Source: Anaerolineae bacterium (GTDB lineage Bacteria > Chloroflexota > Anaerolineae > Aggregatilineales > Phototrophicaceae). Taken from it: a stretch of 64,000 bases of DNA. Below the pieces are notes generated by a model that saw nothing but the letters and a program-made list of their open reading frames with translations, did no database searches and was not told the DNA's origin. The position numbers were made by a program, and so were the translations under genes. Positions 27,461-36,279 of the stretch are shown in pieces. The stretch covers positions 1-64,000 of the forward strand of contig JAJDZV010000014.1 in assembly GCA_022824465.1 (NCBI GenBank), written 5' to 3'. The first letter of the stretch is position 1. The number at the start of each line of letters is the position of its first letter.

Positions 27461-28204
27461 ATGCCAATGCCGCCAAAACTGGATGAGAAGATTCGCAATC
27501 GTTTCGACGAATTGATCGCCGAGGCGAACGAACTCATTCCGAAGATGCAAAAATATGGTGCTGAGTATGACCGTAATCGGAGCGATTCGGTTCTTTTCGC
27601 CCCCACCAATTATGGGCATGTGTCCGAGTTTCAGGCATTTGTCGTGAAGGTTTTGAATCTCACAGAGACTGTGTTAGGCGAGTCGCAACAGCAACGTGAA
27701 GTTACAGAGCGAATAAAGCAACTTACAGATCATGATCGTACTCCGTATGAACTCGAAGACATTAGCGGAACATTACAAGGTCTAAAGGACATCTATCAGA
27801 ATGGGTTCCTGGACGATTTGGAAACGCGAGTTGCGGCTAACATCTCAGCTGACTATATGACACAGGTTGAAGGCCTACTCGGCGAAGGAATACCCGGTCA
27901 AAACGACCATGTTCCGGCCGCGGTTTTGTGTGGCGCAATCTTAGAGGACGCGCTAAGGCGTTTGTGTGAAAGACAGACGCCTCAAGTAGTAACAAGAAAT
28001 CAGCATGGTCAGCCCAAAAACCTTAATTCACTGATACAAGACTTGCAGAAAGCGAATGTATTCAACAAGCTGAAAGCTGACCAACTGCGCTCGTGGGCGA
28101 AAGTTCGCAATTATGCCGCGCACGGCGAGTTTTCAGAGTTCAACCGAAACGACGTTGAGCAGATGGTGAACGGCGTGAAAAACTTCCTCGCTGACTATCT
28201 CTAG
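27461..28204 (+). CDS. HEPN-like protein, possible abortive-infection or toxin RNase
   Basis: A 247-residue soluble, mostly helical protein. Near the C-terminus SWAKVRNYAAHGEF contains R-N-x3-H (RNYAAH), the R-x4-6-H motif of HEPN domains, and the preceding AAVLCGAILEDALRRLCE helix also fits that fold. HEPN proteins are often RNases in toxin-antitoxin and phage-defence systems. The N-terminal 120 residues are charged and look coiled-coil-like. No antitoxin gene is adjacent, although an unrelated function is possible. The gene is A+T-rich compared with neighbours and is bracketed by inverted CCACAGAG repeats, so it was probably acquired as a unit. Confidence 0.6.
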   Translation: MPMPPKLDEKIRNRFDELIAEANELIPKMQKYGAEYDRNRSDSVLFAPTNYGHVSEFQAFVVKVLNLTETVLGESQQQREVTERIKQLTDHDRTPYELEDISGTLQGLKDIYQNGFLDDLETRVAANISADYMTQVEGLLGEGIPGQNDHVPAAVLCGAILEDALRRLCERQTPQVVTRNQHGQPKNLNSLIQDLQKANVFNKLKADQLRSWAKVRNYAAHGEFSEFNRNDVEQMVNGVKNFLADYL

Positions 28205-28235
28205 TCATCGAGTCACAATTGCTCTGCGCCAAAAA

Positions 28236-28322
28236 ATCTCTGTGCCTCTGTGCCTCTGTGGTAAAAACCCCCTTTGTGCCCTTCGTGTCTTCGTGCCTTT
28301 GTGCTAAATTCCTCCGCGGTGA
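28236..28322. repeat. CCACAGAG-type repeat array, inverted copy
   Basis: TCTCTGTGCCTCTGTGCCTCTGTGG followed by related CTTTGTGCCCTTCGTGTCTTCGTGCC units, with CCTCCGCGGTGAAAT at its end. It is the reverse orientation of the copy at 27366. Confidence 0.85.
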
Positions 28323-28539
28323 AATCCCCCGACCAATTTCCCAATGCGCGACCATATAGTCGCCTATCACAACCCAAAAACCTGCTACCCTGACTGCATG
28401 ACCGCCGCATCCCTTCTCCCAATTCCAGCCCCCGCCCGCCATACCGGGATACCCCCACCCCCCCCCCCACTATATGCATACTGTATCTATACACTTGCCA
28501 AATTATTGGGGCTTTCTGGAGATTTTATGGGAAAAACCC

Positions 28540-28567
28540 CTCTGTGCTCTCTGCGCCTCTGTGGCGA
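28540..28567. repeat. CCACAGAG-type repeat
   Basis: CTCTGTGCTCTCTGCGCCTCTGTGG, same orientation as the array at 28236, 50 bases before mscL. Confidence 0.8.
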
Positions 28568-28617
28568 TAACACTCCACTGCTAAAATGAAACCATCTGCA
28601 AATCCAGGAGACGCACC

Positions 28618-29118
28618 ATGAGCGGGATAATAGAAGAATTCAAAAAGTTCGTCATGCGCGGCAACGTCGTCGATCTCGCCGTCGGCATCATCATCGGCAC
28701 CGCCTTCAAAGGCATTACCACCTCCCTCGTCAAAGACGTCGTCACGCCACCCATCGGCCAACTGACCGGCGGGCTCGATTTCTCCCATTGGGTCATCCCT
28801 CTTGATCTTCTGAATTTCGGCCGCGCCTCTGCCGAAGTCGCCACCATCAACATAGGCAACTTTCTCAATGTCGTCATCGACTTTGGCATCACCGCCGCCG
28901 CCATCTTCGTGCTTATCAAAGTCGTCAACAAGCTGGATGAAGCCGTCGACGACATCGGCGATATGCTCGACGGCGACGAAGAAGTCGCGCCCGAACCGGA
29001 ACCTGAACCCGAGCCCGAACCGGAACCGGAACCCGAGCCCGAGCCGGAACCAACCACCGAAGAGAGAATCCTGATCGTGCTCGAAGAAATCTCAGCCAAG
29101 CTCGACAAAGCGGGATGA
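28618..29118 (+). CDS. mscL: Large-conductance mechanosensitive channel MscL
   Basis: A 166-residue membrane protein. FKKFVMRGNVVDLAVGIIIG at the N-terminus and two membrane segments (about 15-40 and 70-105) are diagnostic of MscL, the pentameric channel that opens under membrane tension to release solutes during osmotic downshock. Homologues are usually about 130-150 residues. Here ten Pro-Glu dipeptides (about residues 125-145) are inserted between the second membrane segment and the C-terminal helix TTEERILIVLEEISAKLDK. That would lengthen the linker to the cytoplasmic helical bundle. The DNA of the insert is a repeating six-base pattern and may vary in length. Confidence 0.95.
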   Translation: MSGIIEEFKKFVMRGNVVDLAVGIIIGTAFKGITTSLVKDVVTPPIGQLTGGLDFSHWVIPLDLLNFGRASAEVATINIGNFLNVVIDFGITAAAIFVLIKVVNKLDEAVDDIGDMLDGDEEVAPEPEPEPEPEPEPEPEPEPEPTTEERILIVLEEISAKLDKAG

Positions 29119-29258
29119 TGCCGATGACGCTGGCTACCAACCCGCCGCCCGCGCCCAACAGCTCCCGCTAGGCTTGGAATTTGCCGGGGCGATTGACGCG
29201 CGCTGTCTGCACGCCCCCGTGAATCGCCGGCGGTGCGCCATCATTTGGTTCAGCGCAG

Positions 29259-29288
29259 TTGGACAAGGCAAACCTGCGCTGATATAGT
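29259..29288 (+). promoter_or_regulatory. Putative promoter of the flavin reductase gene
   Basis: TTGGAC at 29259-29264 and TATAGT at 29283-29288 are 18 bases apart, with TGA just before TATAGT forming an extended -10; the ATG is 40 bases on. Confidence 0.4.
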
Positions 29289-29327
29289 GAACCGTGAATC
29301 AACGAAATATCTCAGGAGACACAGCAA

Positions 29328-29819
29328 ATGTCAGACGACACCATCAGCAACGCCCTCAAAATGATGCCCTACGGCTTCTATGCCTTCACCACCAAGAGCG
29401 CCGACGACGCCAATATCATGGTCGTCAACTGGGTCTCCCAGATGTCCTTCTCCCCACGCCTGCTCGCCGTCGGCATCCAGAATTACTGCCATTCATACGG
29501 CGTCGTGAAGGCAGGCGGCGTCTTCGGACTTAATATCTTCCTGCAAGCCGATGAAGAAGCCATCAAGCCCGCTCTCGGCGGACGCGCCAAACGACCCGAC
29601 AAGATGAAAGAAGCCGACTACACCCCCGCGCCCGAAACCGGCGTGCCCATCCTCGCCGGCGCCGCTGCCTATATCGAATGCAAAGTCGCCAAGATCGTCG
29701 ATATCGGCGGCGACCACGACATCATCGTCGGCGAAGCCATCAACGCCGAAATCATCAAAGAAGCCAGCCCGCCCGAAATCCTCTCTCTCACAGAAATGGG
29801 CTGGAGCTACGCCGGCTAG
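29328..29819 (+). CDS. Flavin reductase-like FMN-binding protein
   Basis: A 163-residue cytoplasmic protein. YGFYAFTTKSADDANIMVVN followed by WVSQMSFSPRLLAVGI is the N-terminal pattern of the flavin reductase domain family, which uses NAD(P)H to reduce FMN or FAD or holds FMN. YIECKVAKIVDIGGDHDIIVG later in the chain is also typical. CAGGAGA precedes the ATG. It stands alone with its own promoter. The family includes reductase partners of monooxygenases, but none is near, so the partner is unknown. Confidence 0.88.
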   Translation: MSDDTISNALKMMPYGFYAFTTKSADDANIMVVNWVSQMSFSPRLLAVGIQNYCHSYGVVKAGGVFGLNIFLQADEEAIKPALGGRAKRPDKMKEADYTPAPETGVPILAGAAAYIECKVAKIVDIGGDHDIIVGEAINAEIIKEASPPEILSLTEMGWSYAG

Positions 29820-29879
29820 CTCGCAACATCGAAGCTCGCAGGGCGATTCTGTCTATCACCCGCCCTGACAGCCGTCGCG

Positions 29880-29910
29880 TGTAGGGGCGATCTATCAGGT
29901 CGCCCGCCGG
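29880..29910. repeat. TAGGGGCGA-type interspersed repeat
   Basis: GTAGGGGCGATCTATCAGGTCGCCC has GGGGCGA against TCGCCC as an inverted pair. It lies in the short gap between the flavin reductase and the glycosyltransferase ends. Confidence 0.65.
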
Positions 29911-29912
29911 TA

Positions 29913-31098
29913 TCACAAAGTATCCGCCGGCCGCTCACCCGTCGCCAGCACGTTAAGCAGCCGCTCAACCAAACGCGGCAAACTGTGCTCGCGAACGACA
30001 TTCGCCCGCAACGCCTCGCCTATCGCCAAGCGCTCAGCCGCCGAAAGCGCGCAAATGCGCCGCAGCCGCGCGCGCAATCCGGCGACATCCTCGGGTCCCG
30101 CCGCCAACAACAGCTCCCGATGCTCGCCCAGCAAGGGAGCGAAAGCCCGATTGCAGACGACCGTTGGCACAGCGCAAGCCATGCTCTCCAGCGCCGCCTT
30201 GTCGAAGAGCCCCGCCGGGCTCATATTCACCGCGACCGTCGCCCGCCGATACCACCCGCGGAGCTCGACCGGGGGCAAGTCGCCGAGCAACTGGCAACGC
30301 GCCTCCAGTCCCAACCGGCTTATGAGACTTCGCAAATGCTCCTCATATTCCCGCGGCGCGCCCGGCTGTACGCCGCCGATCAAAGCCAGCTCCGCGTCAA
30401 CCCCAGCCAGCGCCTGTATCGTCGTCGCCTGATGCTTTATCCCCGCCAGACGTCCCACCTGCGTGACCAACGGACGGCTCTTATCCCCGGTCCCCGTTCC
30501 TGCCAACTCTATTGCGGGCAACCCGCCAGGAGGGAAGGAAGTTTGGATGCCCTCGCCCGAGCTTGGGGCTTGAGTTCCCCCTCCCTCTTGATGGGGGAGG
30601 GGGTTAGAGGGTGGGGGTGAATAATACTCAGTGTCGATGCCGTGCCCGATGACGCGCAGCTTGTCAGTCGCGTAGGGGAAGCTGCTGGCGTCCGCGCTGA
30701 CCACCCGCCGCGACATCGCCGCGCCAAGCCGCAACTGCGCCGACCGCTGCCGATGCGTATACCAAAGCGTCGTCGGGATGCCGCGCGCCATAAGCGGCGG
30801 TCCCGCCAATCCGGCGAATAGCGGCATCATGTGTGCAAAGCAAGCATCGTAGCGCCCCGTCGCCAGCAGGCGCAGCAGATGCCGGTAGAAATTCAGGAGA
30901 CGCCGCGGCTTGCTCGAGCCCCGCTCGCGTCCGGCCGAGTAGACGCGGACGTTTGACGGCAATTGATACGCGCCGCGATACATGGTGATGACATCCACTC
31001 GCTCGCAGCGCACCGCCAATTCCCGAATCCAGCCAGGGGCGAAACCCAGCACGGGATCGCTTTCGTCGGTCATGAGATTGAAGAGCAGCAGACGCATA
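29913..31098 (-). CDS. Glycosyltransferase, GT4-like, with repeat-derived insert
   Basis: A 394-residue protein from the ATG at 31098 (MRLLLFNLMTDE); an ATG at 31121 is also possible. VIGHGIDTEYY, TQVGRLAGIKHQATT and NMSPAGLFDKAALESMAC follow the GT4 order: donor-binding linker, second Rossmann domain and E-x7-E-like region. Between GIDTEYY and RPLVTQVGR lies an insert (about 45 residues, with SPPPSNPLPHQEGG) that is the translation of a palindromic repeat at 30523, kept in frame. This resembles palindromic elements known to insert in coding regions. The product probably modifies a surface glycan. Confidence 0.85.
30523..30622. repeat. C/G-rich palindromic repeat inside a coding region
   Basis: CCCCCTCCC at 30577-30585 pairs with GGGAGGGGG at 30595-30603. 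The copy is in frame within the glycosyltransferase at 29913 and shares its core with intergenic copies at 3650 and 37618. Confidence 0.85.
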
Positions 31099-31327
31099 GC
31101 AACTCTCGCAGCGATAGACATGTAAAGCCGCGCTAAAGTCTACACCCCGCTTGGAGCGTCGCCTTATGTTTGGGTGGTGAGACGCGGAATTCGCGCTTAC
31201 CCGCTAGCATGACCTCCCGCCGCGGGAGCGACCTACTCGCCCGGTGCGAGGCAGAGCATCGCCTTCGCTCGTCAGGAGCGTTTGCCGCTTTGCCTTTAAG
31301 TGAAGACGCCGGGCGCGAAATCGCATT

Positions 31328-31624
31328 TCAGGCTCGCGGATAACCCAGCCCGTCTATCGCTGCGGCCGCGGCGAAATCCTTGGCCGATAGCTTATTGCCG
31401 GCGTCATGCGTGGTGAAGGCTACCGTAACGCGCCGCCAGCCGATCGTCATATCCGGATGATGATTCAAGCCTTCGGCGATCACGCCGACGCTCGAAGCGA
31501 AAGCCAGACCCGCGAGATAACTGTCAAAGCGGAATTCCTTGACCAGCGTATCGCAATCGCGCGACCAGTCCTTCAGCTCAGCCAGTCCCGCATTGATTTC
31601 CGCTTCGCTTAATGCTTGTGCCAT
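31328..31624 (-). CDS. 4a-hydroxytetrahydrobiopterin dehydratase
   Basis: A 98-residue protein of the pterin-4a-carbinolamine dehydratase family (PhhB/PCD). EGLNHHPDMTIGWRRVTVAF and THDAG carry the family signature, including the two adjacent His residues of the active site. It dehydrates the 4a-hydroxy-pterin formed by aromatic amino-acid hydroxylases or serves in pterin metabolism. No hydroxylase gene is close, so the link to phenylalanine degradation is not shown. The length is typical. The 200 bases upstream show no notable feature. Confidence 0.92.
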   Translation of the reverse strand: MAQALSEAEINAGLAELKDWSRDCDTLVKEFRFDSYLAGLAFASSVGVIAEGLNHHPDMTIGWRRVTVAFTTHDAGNKLSAKDFAAAAAIDGLGYPRA

Positions 31625-31694
31625 TTGCGCTTCTCCCCTTCCCTATTCCGCCTAAATCTATCACAGGCTTGGCGCGGCTGTGTAGGGGATTCGC

Positions 31695-32480
31695 TCAGAG
31701 CGGCGAATGACAATCGCAAGTCCGTCCGACCCGAGCAGTCGGCACATATCCCTCAATGCCGTAGTCGACGCCGAGCGACTCCACCAGCGCCGGCAATTGC
31801 TCAAGGACCGTGGCCCCCGGGCAAAGCGTGCCCTCGTTGAATTGATTATGCGCCGCCAGATGCGTCAAGCCCAGTTCCGCTATCAGCCAGCGGCTCACGG
31901 CTGCCAACCCCGCCCATTGCGCCGGCGTCGGCGATTTGTAACGGAAATCCCCCAGCAAACAGACCCCGGCGCTGCCAGTGTTGCGCCCTTGCGTATGCGC
32001 GCCACGAACTCTCAGATTCCGACCTTCATAGATGGCGCCGTCTCGATCAACCAGATAGTGATAGCCGACATCCGCCCAACCGCGATCCTCACGATGCAGG
32101 CGCTGCACCTCCAGCAAAGTCGCGATGCCGCTCGCCTCGTAAAAGGCGCTGTGATGAATGACCAGGGTCTGATAACTGTCGCGCAGGTCGCCGGAATAGA
32201 CGTGCCAACCGGCCGGATTTAGAGTTTTCTCGTAGACGCCGCGCTCATTGGGCGCCGAAATATCAACCGAAAAGGCGCCCCATTCCTCGCGGCTGATAAT
32301 CGGCGGAGGCATTCTTTCGGCCTGAGTTCCGCTGTAGGGCAGAACAATGACTTCCGCCGGACGATTCAGCCCGTACGCGATGAGGCCCGCCAAGCCGCCC
32401 AATGCGCCCAACCCAGCCAGCCGCCTCAGCCAGTCCCGCCGGCTGATTCCGCGCTCTGTGATATGTGGCTGACTTGGCAT
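31695..32480 (-). CDS. Tat-exported N-acetylmuramoyl-L-alanine amidase
   Basis: A 261-residue protein. The N-terminus has a twin-arginine signal (SRRDWLRRLAGLGALGG) so it should be exported folded. LVIHHSAFYE and THLAAHNQFNEGTLCPG carry the zinc ligands (His, His, Cys) of the amidase_2/PGRP fold, which cuts the bond between muramic acid and the stem peptide. DVGYHYLVDRDG and YEGR are also typical. It probably acts in cell-wall turnover or defence against other cells. It is divergent from tmk, with about 170 bases between. Confidence 0.9.
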   Translation of the reverse strand: MPSQPHITERGISRRDWLRRLAGLGALGGLAGLIAYGLNRPAEVIVLPYSGTQAERMPPPIISREEWGAFSVDISAPNERGVYEKTLNPAGWHVYSGDLRDSYQTLVIHHSAFYEASGIATLLEVQRLHREDRGWADVGYHYLVDRDGAIYEGRNLRVRGAHTQGRNTGSAGVCLLGDFRYKSPTPAQWAGLAAVSRWLIAELGLTHLAAHNQFNEGTLCPGATVLEQLPALVESLGVDYGIEGYVPTARVGRTCDCHSPL

Positions 32481-32650
32481 GTTTGGCCGCTCGTGATCGG
32501 TTTCACCTAGTATAACGAGCTTGACGCGCTACGCTCCTGTGTTTCTCAATATCATCAGCGAATCTCAAACTTCATTAGAGCAAACTTATAAACTACACTT
32601 GAGGCAGCGATTCTATAGTTCCGTTAGCGAAGATCGGATGGCGGCAGTCA

Positions 32651-33304
32651 GTGGCGGGTGACAGCTTCTTTGTCGTAATTGAAGGCATTGATGGCGCGGG
32701 CAAGACCAGCATCGCCCGGACGCTGACCAACATCCTGCGACAGACGCTCGGCGAGAATGTCCTGCTTACCGAAGAGCCCCACAACGAGTCGCTGATGGGC
32801 GCCGAAATACGCAGCGCGCTAAGACGAGAGCGTGCGCTTGAACCCGTCGAGTTGGCTCAGGCCTTCGCACTCAATCGAAGCAATCACCTCAAATCTGTTA
32901 TCGAATGCCATTTGCAAAAGCCTCAGGCCGTCGTTATTTGCGATCGCTACCTGCTGTCGTCACTGGTGTATCAGACGCGCGACGACATTACGATGAAGGA
33001 CATCTACCATATCAACCGCTGGGCGCGAGTGCCGGACTTGACCATCGTGCTGAAAGTGTCCGCCCACGTCGCCTACCAACGAATGGACGAGCGCAGTAAG
33101 AGCGCGCGCGAACTGTTTGAAAATGACCTGCCCACGCGCCTGAGGAAGTACTGCGCCGGCGTCGAACTGCTTCGCCGCAAGGGGCAAAACATCATCACCG
33201 TTGACGGCGATGGCGAGCTGCAGAATGTTGTCAAAGACGTGCTTGACGCGCTCGAGGACAGAGCGCCGCCCTGGCTGCGTATCCAGCCGCCGCTGCTATT
33301 GTGA
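32651..33304 (+). CDS. tmk: Thymidylate kinase
   Basis: A 217-residue kinase. EGIDGAGKTS near residues 11-20 is the P-loop, and CDRYLLSSLVYQ holds the DRY motif typical of dTMP kinases. The enzyme phosphorylates dTMP to dTDP for DNA synthesis. The start is a GTG at 32651; no ATG is in frame nearby. Length is normal for the family. It is divergent from the amidase gene and precedes a radical SAM gene by 66 bases, so both may relate to DNA precursor supply and repair (inference). Confidence 0.88.
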   Translation: MAGDSFFVVIEGIDGAGKTSIARTLTNILRQTLGENVLLTEEPHNESLMGAEIRSALRRERALEPVELAQAFALNRSNHLKSVIECHLQKPQAVVICDRYLLSSLVYQTRDDITMKDIYHINRWARVPDLTIVLKVSAHVAYQRMDERSKSARELFENDLPTRLRKYCAGVELLRRKGQNIITVDGDGELQNVVKDVLDALEDRAPPWLRIQPPLLL

Positions 33305-33335
33305 TTACGCCAGACTAAATTCGCCCCTAAATCCC

Positions 33336-33364
33336 TTGACACTAACTCAAATGTTCTATAGACT
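33336..33364 (+). promoter_or_regulatory. Putative promoter of the radical SAM gene
   Basis: A perfect TTGACA at 33336-33341 is 17 bases before TAGACT (33359-33364), with TATAGA (33357-33362) as an alternative at 15. The ATG at 33371 is so close that the transcript would be nearly leaderless, unless GGAGG at 33365 is kept. Confidence 0.35.
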
Positions 33365-33370
33365 GGAGGC

Positions 33371-34534
33371 ATGGCTGGCCGACTTGTCTCCGAAACCCTG
33401 ACCAAACTCTCCCAGATGGGCGATGTCACCCTGCACGAACCCGCCGGCGACAGTCCGCAAGCCGAGCGCGTCCGCCGCGCGCGCAAACAAGAATTCAACT
33501 TCAGCGATTGCATCGCCAACCTGCAAACGCCCAGCGGACCTAAACCAGTACTTAAAACCATGATGACAACCGCCTGCGAGCGAAACTGTCATTATTGCGT
33601 CTTTCGCGCCGGCCGGGCGAAAACCAAACGCGTGACCTTCCAGCCGGACGAAATGGCGACCACATTCGACACGCTCGAGCGCGCCGGCAAGGTCGATGGT
33701 CTCTTCCTCTCCTCCGGCATCATCAAAGGCTCAGTCACTACGCAGGACAAGATCATCGATACCGCCGACATCATCCGCAACCGTCAAGGCTACCGCGGCT
33801 ACATCCATCTCAAGATCATGCCCGGCATCGAATACGATCAACTCTACCGCTCCATGCAGTTAGCCGATCGCATATCGGTCAACCTGGAAGCGCCGACCAG
33901 CGCGCGCCTGGCCGCCCTGGCGCCCAAGAAAGTCTTCATCGAAGAACTGGTCCAGATGCTGCAATGGGCGCAACAAATCCGCCGGGACCGTCAGAACGAA
34001 CGATTGGCAAGCAGCGTCACACAATTCGTCATCGGCGCCGTCGGCGACACTGACCTTGAACTGCTCTCCATGAGCGCCAAGCTCTACAGCCAGGCGAAGC
34101 TGGCGCGCGTCTATTACTCCGCCTTCTCGCCGGTCCCCGGGACGCCCTTTGAAGGGTTGCCCGCCACCGAAGCCATCCGCGAATTCCGGCTCTATCAGTC
34201 CAGCTTTTTGCTGCGCGACTACAAATGGGATGTGGAGGAACTGCCCTTCCTTAGCCACGGCAATCTGCGCGCCGATGTTGACCCTAAACAGGCTTGGGCG
34301 GATGTGCATTTGATTCATCAGCCGGTCGAAATCATGCGGGCCGAGCGCGAGCAACTTTTGCGTGTGCCAGGCATCGGACCAGTCGGCGCCGACGCCATTA
34401 TCCGCAACCGCCGGCGCGGCGCCTTGAGCGAATTGCTCCACCTCCGACAAATCGGCATCCGCCGGCCCGACCGTCTGGCGAAGTACATCCTGCTGAATGG
34501 CAAGCAGCCGGCTTATCAGCGGCGGCTCTTCTAA
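33371..34534 (+). CDS. Radical SAM protein of the DNA modification/repair type
   Basis: A 387-residue protein. TACERNCHYCVFRAGR near residues 58-73 is the CxxxCxxC site that holds the 4Fe-4S cluster and SAM. The C-terminus (LLRVPGIGPVGADAIIRNRR onward) is a helix-hairpin-helix element, which suggests DNA binding. This architecture matches the family annotated as putative DNA modification/repair radical SAM protein (TIGR03916). In many genomes it sits next to a partner (TIGR03915), which is missing here. The chemistry is unknown. Confidence 0.88.
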   Translation: MAGRLVSETLTKLSQMGDVTLHEPAGDSPQAERVRRARKQEFNFSDCIANLQTPSGPKPVLKTMMTTACERNCHYCVFRAGRAKTKRVTFQPDEMATTFDTLERAGKVDGLFLSSGIIKGSVTTQDKIIDTADIIRNRQGYRGYIHLKIMPGIEYDQLYRSMQLADRISVNLEAPTSARLAALAPKKVFIEELVQMLQWAQQIRRDRQNERLASSVTQFVIGAVGDTDLELLSMSAKLYSQAKLARVYYSAFSPVPGTPFEGLPATEAIREFRLYQSSFLLRDYKWDVEELPFLSHGNLRADVDPKQAWADVHLIHQPVEIMRAEREQLLRVPGIGPVGADAIIRNRRRGALSELLHLRQIGIRRPDRLAKYILLNGKQPAYQRRLF

Positions 34535-34668
34535 GCGCCCCTTGACCGTCCGCAACTCAAGTCTCGACAGTCGCCCAGAGTCGCAGGGCAACATTGCCTT
34601 CTGTACTGCCAGGGGCTAAGATAGCCGCGCTTTTGCTTTGGTAAGCGCTGCACGAACGGGAGAATTCA

Positions 34669-36003
34669 ATGACGCAAACTATCCGGACGCTGATACTGCT
34701 GGCAATCTGCGCTGCCATAGCGGTACCCTCCTTTGCTCAGACCAGTTTCCCTGACGGGACGAACATCAGCCTGCTGCAGTGGAGTCATTTCGTGCCGACC
34801 TACGACGAGTGGTTCGAAAACTATATCCGCGAATGGGGCGCGGCCAACAATGTTGCCGTCTCGGTAGATCATGTCAACTTCGCCGAGCTGCCCGCCTCCC
34901 TGGCTGCCGAAATCGATGCCGGCCTGGGCCACACGATCATCGAATTGCCTTCCTCGCCCGCGTCTCTGGTTCAGGGCTTGCACGACCTAAGCGATATCAA
35001 CAACCAAGCGAGCGCGCTCTTTGGCGAACAGCGCCCCCACTGCAAAGCCGTGACCTACCTCCCGGCAGTCGACGCCTACTACGGCTTTTCTGCCGGCTAC
35101 GCCCTCAACCATGGCAACTACGACATCGAACTCTGGACGCAGGCTGGCTTTCCGCAGGGTCCGCAATCCTACGAGGAATTGCTCGCGGGAGGAAGGGCGA
35201 TTTATGATGCAACCGGCATACCCGTCGGCATCGGCATCAGCCCCGAAATCGACAGCGAGATTGCCATCCGCGAAGTGATTTGGAGCTTTGGCGGCAGCGT
35301 TCAAGACGAAGAAAGCAACCCCGTCTTCAACAGTCCCGAGACGGTCGCAGCGGTCAAATACCTGGCGCAATTGCAGAATCAAGCCATGACCGCTGAAGTC
35401 TTTGGCTGGACAGGCGCCAGCAACAACCAGGCGCTGGTCGCCGGCGACGCCAGCTTCATCCTTAACCCAGATTCGGCATACCGTAGCCTGCAAAAGGTCG
35501 ACCGCTCCGCCGCCGCCAATATCGGCTTTACACCGGCGCTCCTTGGGCCAGCCGGCGCCTTCGGCGGGACTCATGCCTTCATCAGCGTGATACCGGCCTA
35601 CGTAAAAGGCAGTCAGCTGCAAGCCGCCAAGAAATTCCTCCTCGACCTGGCCGCCAGTTACAGCGATATCACCTACCACAGCGAACTATTCAACCTGCCT
35701 TGCTTCCCTGATACCGTCGGGGAATTGGACACATGGCTCGACGACGATCCCTTCGGTTCTCTACCGGCGGACAAATTCGCCGTCCTGAAGACAGCCATCG
35801 ATCGCGCGGTGAACTTTGGCTTTCCCGGCTACAGCAACCCGGCGATCGCGCAAGTCTATGCTGAGCACATCGTCCCCAAAGCAATCGCCCAAGTCGCCCT
35901 GGGCGAGGCAACTGCCGAAGAAGCCGTCGCACTGGCCGGCGATCGCATACAAGAGATATTCGCTCACTGGCGCTCACTGGGTCTTGTCGGCAGCGGGGGA
36001 TGA
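34669..36003 (+). CDS. ABC transporter substrate-binding protein, sugar type
   Basis: A 444-residue exported protein with a signal peptide (residues 1-24, ending SFAQT). It has the family 1 solute-binding layout, with ISLLQWSHFVPTYDEWF at the start of the mature part. It is a close paralogue of the protein at 36280: much of the sequence can be aligned without gaps, for example GRAIYDATGIPVGIGISPE in both with few changes. Two binding proteins feeding one importer would widen the substrate range (inference). It precedes that paralogue in the same direction. Confidence 0.92.
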   Translation: MTQTIRTLILLAICAAIAVPSFAQTSFPDGTNISLLQWSHFVPTYDEWFENYIREWGAANNVAVSVDHVNFAELPASLAAEIDAGLGHTIIELPSSPASLVQGLHDLSDINNQASALFGEQRPHCKAVTYLPAVDAYYGFSAGYALNHGNYDIELWTQAGFPQGPQSYEELLAGGRAIYDATGIPVGIGISPEIDSEIAIREVIWSFGGSVQDEESNPVFNSPETVAAVKYLAQLQNQAMTAEVFGWTGASNNQALVAGDASFILNPDSAYRSLQKVDRSAAANIGFTPALLGPAGAFGGTHAFISVIPAYVKGSQLQAAKKFLLDLAASYSDITYHSELFNLPCFPDTVGELDTWLDDDPFGSLPADKFAVLKTAIDRAVNFGFPGYSNPAIAQVYAEHIVPKAIAQVALGEATAEEAVALAGDRIQEIFAHWRSLGLVGSGG

Positions 36004-36279
36004 GTCTGCCAGCGCGATACCTCCCGCGCAACGCATCGAGAGTGGTGAAAATCGACGACATGCCAACCAGAATCCCTGTCTCAGCAAACCCTAGATGTAG
36101 GGGCGAGGCTTGACTCGCCCGTATCGAATTCTCCAAACGGGCGTGATTGTATCTTCGCGGTTCATCACAACCAACGCATCAGAATCATTGCCAAGCAAAT
36201 CACGGTTCGTTAGAATCGAGGTTGGATAATAGCCGCGAGGCTACGATGAAAAGTTCCTATGATTAAAGGAGACAGACTC
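36004..36279. other. Intergenic stretch between the two binding-protein genes
   Basis: About 275 bases holding a TAGGGGCGA repeat (36094) and TAGCCGCGAGGCTA, a small hairpin at 36231-36244. GGATAAT at 36224 could be a -10 for the second gene, without a matching -35. Confidence 0.5.
36094..36124. repeat. TAGGGGCGA-type interspersed repeat
   Basis: GATGTAGGGGCGAGGCTTGACTCGCCCG; GGGCGAG pairs with CTCGCCC around a short loop. The best-preserved palindrome of this family in the window. Confidence 0.75.

Larger units (their letters stand above)
28205..28617. other. Intergenic stretch of repeats and poly-C
   Basis: About 410 bases with no gene. It holds CCACAGAG-type repeats at 28236 and 28540 and a C-rich run at about 28448-28470. 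The several frames here that read as TEAQRH-like peptides come from the repeats and are not genes. Upstream of mscL no clear promoter was found. Confidence 0.7.

Noticed and set aside
28448..28470. Poly-C run as a phase-variation tract
   Set aside because: It lies outside any gene and far from a promoter; no supporting context.
28140..28494. Minus-strand frames giving TEAQRH-like peptides
   Set aside because: They arise from the CCACAGAG repeat array and recur wherever the repeat occurs; not genes.
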